From an uncultured Flavobacteriales bacterium (GTDB lineage: Bacteria > Bacteroidota > Bacteroidia > Flavobacteriales > JBLHRE01), in contig CAKZPI010000029.1 in the NCBI GenBank assembly GCA_937139155.1, forward strand, positions 24,151 to 88,150: DNA of 64,000 nt, in the 5' to 3' direction. A model generated the notes under the pieces. That model was not told the origin of the DNA. It was given only the letters and a program-made list of their open reading frames with translations, and ran no database searches. Of the stretch, positions 42,285-51,866 are shown in pieces. Within the stretch, counting starts at the first letter, position 1, and every line of letters begins with the position of its first letter. Both the position numbers and the translations under genes were made by a program.

Positions 42285-45200
42285 CTAGGGATTCCTTTGT
42301 TTATCTCTGTATTCAGCAATTCTAATTTGCGAGAATTCTGAAAGCATGTACATAACCGGAACCATAACCAAGGTAAGGAAGGTGGCGAAGGTTAAGCCAA
42401 AGATTACCGTCCATGCCATGGGGCCCCAGAATAAGGCATTGTCTCCTCCAAAATAAATGTCCGGACTGAAATGGGCCAAAAGGCCATAGAAATCGATGTT
42501 CATTCCGGTGGCGAGTGGAAGCAAGCCTAAAATGGTGGTTATGGCGGTAAGAAGAACCGGACGTAAACGGGTTTTTCCTCCCTGAATTACGGCGTTTAAT
42601 ACCTCTTCCCTTGACAAGAGCTCATCCGGGCTCATGCCTAGTTCTTCCTTTCGTCTTGCCTTAAGAAGGTTGATATAGTCAATAAGCACAATGGCGTTGT
42701 TTACCACAATCCCCGCAAGGGAAATGATTCCAATGCCCGTCATGATGATCACAAAATCCATGTTGAAGATTACCAATCCAAGGAAAACCCCAATGGTAGA
42801 GAAAAGCACGGATAAAATAATAATGAGAGGTTTGATCAAAGAGTTGAACTGAGATACCAAGATTAGGGCAATTAAGGCCACAGCCATGATCAGGGCCGTA
42901 GAAAGGAAGGCGAAGGTTTTTTCTTGCTCTTCTTGCTGTCCGGTAAACTTATATGCATAACCTTCTGGGAAATCGTAATCGGCCAAAATTTCTTTAAGCT
43001 CATTGTTTATTTCGGTTGCATTATAGCCTTCTAAAACGTTTGAGTAAATGGTAACGGCACGGTCTAGGTCTTTCCGCTTCACAGACCCATAGGTAGAGTT
43101 ATAGGAGTAAGAGGCTACGGCAGAGATGGGCACCTGAGAGATTTTTCCCGTTGCCGGATCTCTAAAGGTGATTCGCTGATTCATCAGGTCAGTTACACTG
43201 TTTCTCTGTTCAGGCTTAAGCCGAAGTTGAATGGGATACTCGTCCTCACCATCTTTGAAATCGGAGATTTCTTTTCCAAAAAGAGCGGTTCGAATGGCGC
43301 CTCCAATTTGCATGGTAGAAAGCCCGAACCGTCTGGCCCTAGCTCGGTCAATTTTCACAATAAGCTCAGGCTTGGCTTGGTCTAAATCGGTTTTCAAGGC
43401 TTCAATTCCCGGAATGTTTTCTGCCTGTATGGTGGCCTTTACCTTTTCCGCCAATTCTAAGAGTACAGGAAGATCCTCCCCGGTGAGTTCAAGGTTGATG
43501 GGCTTACCGGTAGGCGGGCCTTCTTGATTCTTCTCAATGGCCACAATTACTCCAGGAATATCCGGAATGCCTTTGGCCAAATCCTTCATTACGTTTGAAG
43601 TTTGAATGCCTCCACGTTCGTGATACTCTACAAAGGAAATGGTGATTTTTCCTTGATGGGGAGTGCTTGAATTCAGGGTCGGACCTGCGTTGGGGTCCGA
43701 GGTTCCCAGTCCTACATTGGCTACGACAGATTCAACGGCCTGATCATAGGGCTCAACAATTCGGGCCACCTCGCCTTCTAGAACCTGAACAATTGAGTCA
43801 GTGTACTCAATATCAGTACCGATGGGGGTTTCAATGAACATATTAATGTACTTCGGCTCATTCACCGGAAATAATTCAGTCTTGGGCTGAGACATGAAGT
43901 AAATGGAAATGCTTCCAATGAGAAGAACAAACATTCCAACCATATAGAGATAGGGGCTTTTCCCGCTTAAAGCGGAACGAAGACGTTTGTCATACCAGTT
44001 CTCTAAATGAACCAGCGAATTGTTTTTGAATCGGGCAGCAGCCTTTTTCAGGAAGAGAAGGTTTAATAAGCCAATGAAACCCATGATGATTAGAAAGCTT
44101 CCGAAGGCCAGACCCCCCATAATTCTGAACAGAATTCCGAAGAAAATTAGGGCGCCCACCACAATCAAGGCTTTTTTCTTATTGGCAACTTCCTCTTCAT
44201 CGTCTTTTTTCAGGAAGGTTTTTGCAACCACCGGATTGATGACCAGAGCTACAAAAAGGGAGGAGGCCAACACCGTAATTAGGGTAAGGGGAATGTACCG
44301 CATAAACTCACCCATGAGGTCGTTCCAGAACAGAAGCGGAACGAAGGCCGCCAGGGTAGTGGCTGTAGATGCGATGATGGGAACCGCAACTTCTCCCACT
44401 CCTTTTTTACAGGCCTCCATTGCGGAAAGCCCTTCTTCATTATAAAGCCGGTATATGTTTTCAATCACAACAATGGCATTGTCAACCAGCATACCTAATG
44501 CTAGAATCAACCCAAAAAGAACCACGAGGTTCATGGTGATTCCCATCCCGCTAAGGATTAAGAAAGACATGAACATAGAAACAGGAATGGCCAATCCTAC
44601 AAATAGAGCATTGCGAATGCCCAAGAAGAAGAATAAGACCGAAACCACTAGAATCACCCCTGAAATAATTGAGTTTTCAAGGTTTTTAAGTTGGCTTCGA
44701 GTTTCTTCACTCTGGTCGTTTGTAATGGTGATGTTCAAATTACCCGGTAGGTATGAAGACCTTGCGGATGCCAGAATTTCATTGATTTGATCTGTGGCTT
44801 TAAGCAGGTTTTCACCGGATTTCTTTTTTACATCCAAGGAAACCACCGGAAACCCATCTAAACGGGCATAAGACTCACGGTCTTTGTAACCATCGGTAAC
44901 GTCAGCAAGATCTCTGAGGTAAACGATGTTTCCTTTTTCATGCTTGACGATTACCCGTTCAATTTCTTTCATATTGGTAAACTCGCCCACCAAACGAAGG
45001 CTTCGTCTTGAGTTTTCCATTTCGATTTCACCCCCAGCCATGGAAATATTCTCACTGGCTATGGCATTTTCAATGTCGTTGAAGGTGAGTTGGTTGGCCT
45101 GCATTTTATAGAGGTCAACATTGATTTTAATTTCCCGATCAAGGACCCCTTTGATTTCAACCTCAGAAATTTCTGCAACCGCTTCAATGTCTTCTTGGAG

Positions 45201-45698
45201 TAATTCAGCAAAATCATTCAGGTTGTCAATGCTGAAATCACCTGAAAGGTTGATGTTTAAAATGGGCATTTCCGCAAAGTCAATTTCCATGACATTGGGG
45301 TCGGCCGGTAGGTCGTTTGGTAGGTCAGATTTTGCACGGTCTACGGCGTCTTTCACATCTACCAAAGCCTCTTGAATGTCCACATCGGTGTTGAATTCAA
45401 CCACAATGGCTGAAAAATCCTGAACCGAAGTAGAAGAGAGGTCTTTGATTCCTTTTATGGGCTGAATTTCCTTTTCGAGCGGACGGGTAACCAGGTTTTC
45501 CATATCAAGAGGCGAGTTTCCTGGATAAGGCGTGCTCACATAAATGGTAGGAAAAGTGATTTCAGGAAAAAGCTCCTTAGCCATTCGTAAATAGCTGCTC
45601 AAGCCTAAGAAAACAATCATGGCCAAAAGGATGAACACCGAGGTGCCATTGTTTAAGGCTAGGGTACTTAGGGCGAATTCTTTTTTATGTTTAGCCAT
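42285..45698 (-). CDS. RND-family efflux pump permease (AcrB/HAE1 type)
   Basis: A 1,137-residue inner-membrane pump, somewhat longer than AcrB (about 1,050). It has the expected plan of two repeats, each with a large periplasmic loop and six helices. The N-terminal helix (STLALNNGTSVFILLAMIVFL), the PN1 motif TRPLEKEIQPIKGI, and the proton-relay helix LILALGMLVDNAIVVIEN (adjacent Asp/Asn) are clear. The second half has GIGIISLAGIVVNNAIVLIDY. An extra helical hairpin near residues 505-550 (KKALIVVGALIFFG, GGLAFGSFLIIMGFIG) accounts for the added length. It is last in the order TetR, TolC, adaptor, pump, so the four form one tripartite efflux system. Substrate not predictable. Confidence 0.95.
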   Translation of the reverse strand: MAKHKKEFALSTLALNNGTSVFILLAMIVFLGLSSYLRMAKELFPEITFPTIYVSTPYPGNSPLDMENLVTRPLEKEIQPIKGIKDLSSTSVQDFSAIVVEFNTDVDIQEALVDVKDAVDRAKSDLPNDLPADPNVMEIDFAEMPILNINLSGDFSIDNLNDFAELLQEDIEAVAEISEVEIKGVLDREIKINVDLYKMQANQLTFNDIENAIASENISMAGGEIEMENSRRSLRLVGEFTNMKEIERVIVKHEKGNIVYLRDLADVTDGYKDRESYARLDGFPVVSLDVKKKSGENLLKATDQINEILASARSSYLPGNLNITITNDQSEETRSQLKNLENSIISGVILVVSVLFFFLGIRNALFVGLAIPVSMFMSFLILSGMGITMNLVVLFGLILALGMLVDNAIVVIENIYRLYNEEGLSAMEACKKGVGEVAVPIIASTATTLAAFVPLLFWNDLMGEFMRYIPLTLITVLASSLFVALVINPVVAKTFLKKDDEEEVANKKKALIVVGALIFFGILFRIMGGLAFGSFLIIMGFIGLLNLLFLKKAAARFKNNSLVHLENWYDKRLRSALSGKSPYLYMVGMFVLLIGSISIYFMSQPKTELFPVNEPKYINMFIETPIGTDIEYTDSIVQVLEGEVARIVEPYDQAVESVVANVGLGTSDPNAGPTLNSSTPHQGKITISFVEYHERGGIQTSNVMKDLAKGIPDIPGVIVAIEKNQEGPPTGKPINLELTGEDLPVLLELAEKVKATIQAENIPGIEALKTDLDQAKPELIVKIDRARARRFGLSTMQIGGAIRTALFGKEISDFKDGEDEYPIQLRLKPEQRNSVTDLMNQRITFRDPATGKISQVPISAVASYSYNSTYGSVKRKDLDRAVTIYSNVLEGYNATEINNELKEILADYDFPEGYAYKFTGQQEEQEKTFAFLSTALIMAVALIALILVSQFNSLIKPLIIILSVLFSTIGVFLGLVIFNMDFVIIMTGIGIISLAGIVVNNAIVLIDYINLLKARRKEELGMSPDELLSREEVLNAVIQGGKTRLRPVLLTAITTILGLLPLATGMNIDFYGLLAHFSPDIYFGGDNALFWGPMAWTVIFGLTFATFLTLVMVPVMYMLSEFSQIRIAEYRDKQRNP

Positions 45699-45708
45699 GG
45701 TCTAAACT

Positions 45709-46845
45709 TTAGCGTACCTCTACAGGTACTTGATTTGAAATTTGATTGTACCCTTGAACGACCACTTCACTACCTAGGCTTAGCCCTGATAAGATTTCCG
45801 TTTGATTTTGGTTGTTGCTGAGTCCGGTTTCAACGTAAACCTTTTCGGCCATCTTAGATTCTTCGGCATCCTTCACAACAAAAACATAATACCCATTGGC
45901 ATCTTGTTGTACGGCATTGGAGGGAAGCACCATGGCTTTTTTGTTTTTATAATCGTTGAAGGTCAGGGTGGCCAAGGCGTTGGGGCGAAGCAGTCCGGAG
46001 GTATTGTTTATGCTTACATCTACGCTAAAAGAGCGGTTTTGCGGATTGATCACCGAGCCAATGCGTTTGATTTTTCCCTTTTCATCAATACCTAGGTCAG
46101 GAAATTCAATTAGGGCGGTGTCACCTACCGATACCTTGGGCAAATAAGACTCGCTTAACTCTGCTCGAATGTATAGGTTCTCTAGGCCTACAAGTTGAGC
46201 AAAGGGAGCTTGAGGAGAGGCAAAGGAGCCTTCCTTTAAAAAGATTTCATCAATGCTGCCTGAATGAGGAGCCCGAATAAAGGTTAGCTCTAACTGAGCC
46301 TCAAGGGCCTTAATGTTCTGCTCAAGGGCTTCCTTATTGTTCTTTGATTCAAGGTATTGTAGCTCTGAACCAATCTTATCCTTTTTCCAAAGCCTTTCTT
46401 GCCTTTCAAACAATTCCTTGGCCAATTCGTAACGGGTCCTCAGCTCATTTAACTGCGATTGGATGACCTGGTTATTCAAGGTGGCCAAGAGTTGACCTTT
46501 GCGGACTTTTTGGCCTTCCTCAACCTTTATGGAGGTAATTTGACCTTGGTATTCGGAGGCAATCAAAACATTGGTTTTTGACTCAACCACTCCTTCAACG
46601 GTGGCGTAATGGTTGAAAGGCTCCAGCTTTAAGGACTTTACACTAACCAAGGTTCCTGATTTTGCCTGACTGGTATCAAGGGCTTTGATTTCCTTTTCCA
46701 AGCTTTTGATTTCGGCGTCTAATTCCTTGTAAGAGGATTTAAGCTCTTGGAGTTTGGCTTTTTTTTCAGCGAGGCCTTCTTCTTGGGCCGGACCACATTG
46801 ACTGAGCAAAAGGGTCAAAGCAAAAAAGATGGATAAATTTTTCAT
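45709..46845 (-). CDS. RND efflux periplasmic adaptor (membrane fusion protein)
   Basis: A 378-residue lipoprotein with lipobox LLSQC (C17). A coiled coil at residues about 24-60 (KLQELKSSYKELDAEIKSL) is followed by the barrel-sandwich (lipoyl-like) halves around VEEGQKVRKGQLLATLNN and FIRAPHSGSIDEIFLKEGS, a helical hairpin between them, and a beta-barrel domain (GKIKRIGSVINPQNRSF). It bridges the inner-membrane pump and the TolC-type channel. The extra N-terminal coiled coil before the lipoyl domain is unusual but recurs in Bacteroidota adaptors. Gaps are 10 bases to the pump and 21 bases from the TolC gene. Confidence 0.93.
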   Translation of the reverse strand: MKNLSIFFALTLLLSQCGPAQEEGLAEKKAKLQELKSSYKELDAEIKSLEKEIKALDTSQAKSGTLVSVKSLKLEPFNHYATVEGVVESKTNVLIASEYQGQITSIKVEEGQKVRKGQLLATLNNQVIQSQLNELRTRYELAKELFERQERLWKKDKIGSELQYLESKNNKEALEQNIKALEAQLELTFIRAPHSGSIDEIFLKEGSFASPQAPFAQLVGLENLYIRAELSESYLPKVSVGDTALIEFPDLGIDEKGKIKRIGSVINPQNRSFSVDVSINNTSGLLRPNALATLTFNDYKNKKAMVLPSNAVQQDANGYYVFVVKDAEESKMAEKVYVETGLSNNQNQTEILSGLSLGSEVVVQGYNQISNQVPVEVR

Positions 46846-46866
46846 GAGGATATCTTAAAGTCTTGT

Positions 46867-48198
46867 TTATTCAAAGGATTCTAGGGTGGTTTCAAAATTG
46901 TTTTTAGCTTCTAAATAATCTAGAATTGACTGTATATAAGAAGCTTGAGAAGAGAGAAGTTGATTGTGAATTTGGTTGAGGTCAATTCCTGAAATCAAGC
47001 CTTCTTGGTATTTGATCAATGAGGTGTCAAAAATTCGAAGGGCTAGTTTCATGTTTTTTTCTTCCATTTTATATTGATCAGCTGCAGCTAAGAAATTGGC
47101 TCTAGCATTGGCCTCTTGAAGCATGAGGTTGTTTTGGGTGCGTTCTTGGTTGATCATAGCCATTTCATACTGAATTCTGGCTTGCTGTGTGGTCTGGTAT
47201 CTTAGTCCGCTGCTTAATATGGGTACGGAAAGGTTCACTCCCCAAATGGTGGTGGGGTACCAGGTTTCATCGGCGTCAAAGAAGTTGAATTGGTTTCGTT
47301 GGGCAGATTGTTGGTGGTTGAAGAAAAGACCAAGCTTAGGAAGGTAGCCCATTTGCTCTTTTTTCCAGTTTAGGCGTTGAAGCTCCGTTTGGGTTTTGGC
47401 CAGCGAGTAATCAATATTGGAGTCGATTTCAAAATCACGGCTGAGCAAGGCGCCAGGGTTCACCCTTTTCATTACCAATTCTAAATTATCAGCAAGTTTA
47501 ATTTTTTCACCCAGCTCAATGCCCATTTGGAACTTGAGCATATCATAGGTGATTTTTATTTGCCGGTTGATTCGGTTGAGGTTGCTTTCTACCTGACCTA
47601 GGCTGAGCTCCATTTGGTCCTTTTCGGTTTCCTCAAGAAAGCCCTCTTCATAGAGGCGGGTGATTTCAAAAAGGGCTTCTTCAAGATTGGCTTTGGTTTT
47701 GGTAAGGATGCGCTGATTCTCTTCGGCTACCAAAATGGTATAATAGGTATTGGCAACATTTGTTTTTATGGCTTGGGCCGATTTTTCTTTGGACTGTCGG
47801 GCCACATCCCTGTAAACACGAGCAGCTCGAAGCCCAACAATATAAGCCCCATCAAAAATCAGTTGATTGGCCGAAAGCTCAGCGGTTGTATTGTATTCTG
47901 TTCCAAATTGAACTTCGGCAAATTCTCCGGGTTGGCCTCCAAAAAATTCAGCTGGAACCAAGGAGGTGGGAATGTCAATGAAGTTCTGAAAATTCAATCC
48001 GGCCGATACTTGTGGCAAACCAATGGCGGTGGTTTGCTTGATTTGAGATTCGGCGATGCTGAGCTCTAGATTGGCGTTTTTGGCCTCTAGGCTATGAATG
48101 AGGGCATACTCTTGAGCTTCCTCTAAGCTAAACGACCTGACTTGGGCAAAGGACAAGGTTGAAGCAGCCATGAAAAGGATTAGGGCAAGGGTTTTCAT
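46867..48198 (-). CDS. TolC-family outer membrane efflux protein
   Basis: A 443-residue outer-membrane channel. A signal peptide (about residues 1-18, LALILFMAASTLSFAQ) is followed by two OEP repeats, each with long coiled-coil helices (FSLEEAQEYALIHS, LNQIHNQLLSSQASYIQSIL) and a barrel part (ITYDMLKFQMGIELGEKI). It supplies the outer channel for the pump downstream. Its start overlaps the TetR gene by 4 bases (ATGA), so regulator and pump are translated together. Confidence 0.92.
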   Translation of the reverse strand: MKTLALILFMAASTLSFAQVRSFSLEEAQEYALIHSLEAKNANLELSIAESQIKQTTAIGLPQVSAGLNFQNFIDIPTSLVPAEFFGGQPGEFAEVQFGTEYNTTAELSANQLIFDGAYIVGLRAARVYRDVARQSKEKSAQAIKTNVANTYYTILVAEENQRILTKTKANLEEALFEITRLYEEGFLEETEKDQMELSLGQVESNLNRINRQIKITYDMLKFQMGIELGEKIKLADNLELVMKRVNPGALLSRDFEIDSNIDYSLAKTQTELQRLNWKKEQMGYLPKLGLFFNHQQSAQRNQFNFFDADETWYPTTIWGVNLSVPILSSGLRYQTTQQARIQYEMAMINQERTQNNLMLQEANARANFLAAADQYKMEEKNMKLALRIFDTSLIKYQEGLISGIDLNQIHNQLLSSQASYIQSILDYLEAKNNFETTLESFE

Positions 48199-48824
48199 GA
48201 TTGGAAAAAATCTTTTTTTACGGTTTCAAGTTTGATGATTCCGGCCAGGGTAGCCAAGCCTCGAATGTGGTAGCTAAGATGTTCATAAATTATCTCCTCA
48301 AAGCTGAACTTTGTCAGTGGAAACAGGTCTTCATTGACCAAGGTTTCCTGACGATTGACATAAATTTTAGCCAGAATTTCCGGATGAAGGTCGTTCCGGT
48401 ACAAGCCTTCTTCCATTCCTCGTTCAATATTGTTTTGAATGTATTTCTGTATGTGCTTCTGGTTCAGGCGATAAATCTGCTCTTGCAATCTGGGGTAAAA
48501 CTTCTTAAGGTCATGAAGTACCACCGGATTCCGTTTTTTCCGGTTTTCAATCAAGGAACGGTCCATTTCAAATAGTTCGGTAATGGCGTCCGGAGCTTCT
48601 TTCGAAATGTGAATTAGGTTTTCCGAAATTTGATTGAAGGTGAAATGGAAACATTTTTCAAGCAAATCCTCTTTATTGCTCACGTATTGGTACAGGGTTT
48701 TTTTCGAAATCCCCAGGTGACGGGCAATGTCGTCCATGGTATTGCTCTTCAATCCATACCTTAAAAACAGGTCGCTAGACCGAGTCAATACCTCTTCCAT
48801 ATTTTCAAGCTTTGAGTTGTCCAT
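48195..48824 (-). CDS. TetR/AcrR-family transcriptional regulator
   Basis: A 209-residue regulator, with the start placed at 48824. The longer frame to 48908 would add a hydrophobic Cys-rich stretch that is not TetR-like and covers the promoter repeats. The N-terminal helix-turn-helix is clear (TMDDIARHLGISKKTLYQYVSNKEDLL, residues 29-55). The C-terminal ligand domain has no recognisable signature. It is the first gene of the efflux operon and overlaps tolC by 4 bases, so it very likely represses its own operon. Inverted repeats upstream of the start are candidate operators. Confidence 0.88.
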   Translation of the reverse strand: MDNSKLENMEEVLTRSSDLFLRYGLKSNTMDDIARHLGISKKTLYQYVSNKEDLLEKCFHFTFNQISENLIHISKEAPDAITELFEMDRSLIENRKKRNPVVLHDLKKFYPRLQEQIYRLNQKHIQKYIQNNIERGMEEGLYRNDLHPEILAKIYVNRQETLVNEDLFPLTKFSFEEIIYEHLSYHIRGLATLAGIIKLETVKKDFFQS

Positions 48825-48856
48825 TCGCGGAGGCAAAGATATGTTGTGAATGCATA

Positions 48857-48902
48857 GGAAACAAAAAATATGAAAAATGTTTCTTCTGTAATTAATGTTT
48901 CC
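48857..48902. promoter_or_regulatory. Candidate TetR operator region (inverted repeats)
   Basis: GGAAACA at 48857-48863 is mirrored by TGTTTC at 48878-48883 and again, perfectly, by TGTTTCC at 48896-48902. The region lies 33-78 bases upstream of the tetR start and 65-110 bases upstream of asnS. The repeats are AT-rich and short, so chance is possible. Confidence 0.35.
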
Positions 48903-48940
48903 CAGCATTTAAAAGGCTTTTCCTTCAGGGTTTAATTGCG

Positions 48941-48948
48941 TTCTTTTG
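48941..48948 (+). promoter_or_regulatory. Possible -7 element of asnS
   Basis: TTCTTTTG, 20 bases before the asnS ATG, matches TAnnTTTG except for the second base. A TTTT about 20 bases upstream could serve as the -33 element. Support is positional only. Confidence 0.35.
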
Positions 48949-48967
48949 CAGTCTAATTTTCGAATAC

Positions 48968-50401
48968 ATGAAACGGAGTTTTGTTCAGGCCCTTTTAAAC
49001 AGTGACGAATTAGACCGGAAGGTCTTGGTTAAAGGCTGGGTGCGGCATTTTAGAAGCAATCGATTTTTGATTTTGAACGATGGTTCAGGTCAGCACGGAT
49101 TGCAATGTGTAATTGATAATGAGGCATTTTCTGCGGATCTTTTGAAGCAGATCAATGTTGGAGCAGCCGTATCCATTGAGGGTAAGCTGGTGGCTTCCGC
49201 CGGAAAAGGACAGAAGGTTGAGGTTCTGGTAGAAGATTTGGAAATTCTTGGGGGCGCAAATCCAGAAGAATATCCGCTTCAGCCTAAAAAGCACAGCTTA
49301 GAGTTTCTTCGGGAAATTGCTCACCTACGTCCGAGAACAAATACCTTCGGGGCCATTATGCGGGTAAGGCATCACCTGGCTTTTGCAGTTCATGAATTCT
49401 TCCATAAAAACGGATTCTACTATATAAACACCCCCATTGTTACTGGTTCGGATGCGGAAGGTGCTGGAGAAATGTTTCAGGTAACTACCCTTCCCCTAGA
49501 CAATGTTCCAAAAACTGAGTCGGGAGAGGTTGATTTCAAAAAAGACTTTTTCGCCAAACAAACCAACCTTACTGTATCAGGTCAATTGGAGGCCGAATTG
49601 GCAGCTTTGGGGCTGGGCCAGGTCTATACCTTTGGTCCGACTTTCAGAGCAGAGAACTCAAACACTTCTAGGCACTTGGCTGAGTTTTGGATGATTGAGC
49701 CAGAGGTTGCCTTCAATGAGATTTCTGAAAACATGGATTTGGCCGAGGACTTTATCAAGTACGTGGTTAAATATGTACTTGAAAACTGTCAGGAAGATTT
49801 GGCCTTTCTCGAAGCTCGTCAAAAAGACGAGGAAAAAGGGAAGCCTGAAAAGGACCGATCTCCAATGGCTTTGATTGAAAAGCTGAACTTTGTTTTAGGC
49901 GAATCGTATGAAAGGGTTACCTATACAGAGGCCATTGATATTTTAAAGAACTCAAAGCCCAACAAAAAGAAAAAATTCAAGTACCTCATTGAAGAATGGG
50001 GAGCAGACCTTCAATCTGAGCACGAACGCTACCTGGTTGAAAAGCATTTTGGAAAACCGGTGATTCTCTATGATTATCCGGCCAAAATCAAGGCTTTTTA
50101 CATGCGGGTGAACGATGATGGAAAAACCGTTCGCGCCATGGATATCCTCTTCCCAGGAATTGGAGAAATGGTAGGAGGCTCGCAAAGGGAGGAGCGATAC
50201 GAGGTACTCAAAGAAAAAATTAAAGAGTTTAATATACCAGAAGAGGAACTTTGGTGGTACCTTGAAACCAGAAAATTCGGAACCGTACCCCATTCAGGGT
50301 TTGGTCTTGGTTTTGAGCGTCTTGTGATGTTTGTTACCGGAATGTCGAACATTCGAGATGTAATTCCATTTCCTCGTACGCCACAAAATGCCGAATTTTA
50401 A
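48968..50401 (+). CDS. asnS: Asparagine--tRNA ligase
   Basis: A 477-residue class II aminoacyl-tRNA synthetase that charges tRNA-Asn. The N-terminal OB-fold anticodon domain is about residues 15-100 ([22 protein letters not shown]). Catalytic motifs follow: motif 2 in [26 protein letters not shown] and motif 3 in [15 protein letters not shown], plus [10 protein letters not shown] at the end, which is typical of AsnRS. There is an insertion with charged residues around 285-340 as in other Bacteroidota. It is followed by rpoN after 21 bases; the asnS-rpoN pair is a common arrangement in the phylum. Confidence 0.96.
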   Translation: MKRSFVQALLNSDELDRKVLVKGWVRHFRSNRFLILNDGSGQHGLQCVIDNEAFSADLLKQINVGAAVSIEGKLVASAGKGQKVEVLVEDLEILGGANPEEYPLQPKKHSLEFLREIAHLRPRTNTFGAIMRVRHHLAFAVHEFFHKNGFYYINTPIVTGSDAEGAGEMFQVTTLPLDNVPKTESGEVDFKKDFFAKQTNLTVSGQLEAELAALGLGQVYTFGPTFRAENSNTSRHLAEFWMIEPEVAFNEISENMDLAEDFIKYVVKYVLENCQEDLAFLEARQKDEEKGKPEKDRSPMALIEKLNFVLGESYERVTYTEAIDILKNSKPNKKKKFKYLIEEWGADLQSEHERYLVEKHFGKPVILYDYPAKIKAFYMRVNDDGKTVRAMDILFPGIGEMVGGSQREERYEVLKEKIKEFNIPEEELWWYLETRKFGTVPHSGFGLGFERLVMFVTGMSNIRDVIPFPRTPQNAEF

Positions 50402-50422
50402 GCCCTAAGGCATTCTTATATC

Positions 50423-51865
50423 ATGCAAAGACTCAGTCAACAGCAGAAACTTCTGCAAAAACTCTCGCCCCAGCAAATCAAGCTCATGAAGCTGATTCAG
50501 CTGCCCACCATCGCCCTTGAGCAAAGAATCAAGCAGGAGATGGAGGAGAATCCTGCCCTAGAGGAAGGGTCGGAAGAAATGGAGCGCGATGATGATTTGT
50601 ACGAAGATGAACGCAACGAAGAGGAGGTGATTGAAACCGAATTTGATGTGGATGAGTACCTGAGCGATGATGAGATTCCTGACTACCGAACCCAAGCCAA
50701 TAATTACAGCGCAGACGATGAAGAAAAGTCGGTGCCGGTGGGTGTTACCACCTCTTTCTCAGAACTTCTAATCACCCAAATTGGCCTTAGAAAACTTTCC
50801 GATCAAGAGGAGGAAATCGCCCTGTACCTGGTTGGCTGTATTGACGAAGAGGGTTATGTGCGCCGTGAAATGCGAGCCATTGTTGACGACCTTGCTTTTA
50901 CTCAAGGCATCATGGTTACTGAAGAGGAGCTTGAAAAGGTATTGAAAATTGTGCAAGACTTAGACCCTCCAGGGGTTGGGGCCCGAAGCCTGGCGGAATG
51001 TTTAATTCTTCAACTAAAGAGGAAAGAAGTTACAGAGGCCCGAGAAACGGCCATTGATATCCTTGACGGGTCTTTTGACGAGTTTATCAAAAAACATTAC
51101 TCCAAAATCAAACAAAAACATGATTTGGATGACGATGAACTAAGGGAGGTAATCAACGAAATCTCCAAACTAAATCCCAAACCTGGGGGAAGTTCTGGAG
51201 GAAGGGTCATTCAGCAAGTAATTCCTGATTTCACCATCGGAATACGAGATGGAGAGTTGGAATTAAGCCTTAATGCTAGAAATGCTCCTGAACTAAGGGT
51301 GAGTAGGTCTTATTCAAACATGCTTTCAGGTTATAAAGAGGCCAAGGGCTCAATGTCAAAGAGCCAAAAAGAGGCCGCCCTCTTTGTGAAGCAGAAATTA
51401 GACTCTGCCAAATGGTTCATTGACGCCATCCGCCAAAGGCAACAAACTCTTTTAATTACCATGGAGGCCATCATGAATTATCAATATGATTATTTCATGA
51501 CCGGCGATGAAAAGAAACTTCGCCCCATGATTCTAAAAGACATTGCCGACCAGATTCACATGGACATCTCAACGGTTTCTCGGGTTGCAAATTCTAAGTA
51601 TGTGCAAACCCCTTACGGAACTTTTTTGATTAAGGAGTTCTTCTCGGAGGCCATGAAAAATGAACAAGGAGAGGATGTTTCCACAAGGGAGATTAAGAAA
51701 ATACTAGAAGAATTGGTTGAGGGAGAAGACAAGAAAAAACCCTTAACCGATGATAAATTGGCGGCCATGTTGAAGGAGAAAGGCTACCCAATTGCCCGAA
51801 GGACCATTGCGAAGTACAGAGAGCAATTGAATATACCTGTGGCGAGGCTAAGGAAACAAATTTAG
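50423..51865 (+). CDS. rpoN: RNA polymerase sigma-54 factor
   Basis: A 480-residue alternative sigma factor. The Gln-rich region I is at the N-terminus (LSQQQKLLQKLSPQQIKLMKLIQLP), followed by an acidic region II (residues about 35-95). The core-binding and HTH regions follow (DISTVSRVANSKYVQTPYG), and the RpoN box is at residues 458-467 (ARRTIAKYRE). The protein needs an AAA+ enhancer-binding partner; none is in the window. Start and length are normal. It lies 21 bases after asnS and 1 base before the PAP2-like gene. Confidence 0.96.
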   Translation: MQRLSQQQKLLQKLSPQQIKLMKLIQLPTIALEQRIKQEMEENPALEEGSEEMERDDDLYEDERNEEEVIETEFDVDEYLSDDEIPDYRTQANNYSADDEEKSVPVGVTTSFSELLITQIGLRKLSDQEEEIALYLVGCIDEEGYVRREMRAIVDDLAFTQGIMVTEEELEKVLKIVQDLDPPGVGARSLAECLILQLKRKEVTEARETAIDILDGSFDEFIKKHYSKIKQKHDLDDDELREVINEISKLNPKPGGSSGGRVIQQVIPDFTIGIRDGELELSLNARNAPELRVSRSYSNMLSGYKEAKGSMSKSQKEAALFVKQKLDSAKWFIDAIRQRQQTLLITMEAIMNYQYDYFMTGDEKKLRPMILKDIADQIHMDISTVSRVANSKYVQTPYGTFLIKEFFSEAMKNEQGEDVSTREIKKILEELVEGEDKKKPLTDDKLAAMLKEKGYPIARRTIAKYREQLNIPVARLRKQI

Positions 51866-51866
51866 T

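Noticed and set aside
42324..45662. Many plus-strand frames (e.g. 44020-44445, 43231-43527) opposite the RND pump
   Set aside because: They are antisense shadows of a well-supported 1,137-residue pump gene, Ser/Arg-rich with no family.
48825..48908. N-terminal extension of the TetR gene
   Set aside because: The added residues are hydrophobic and Cys-rich, unlike TetR, and would cover the promoter and inverted repeats.
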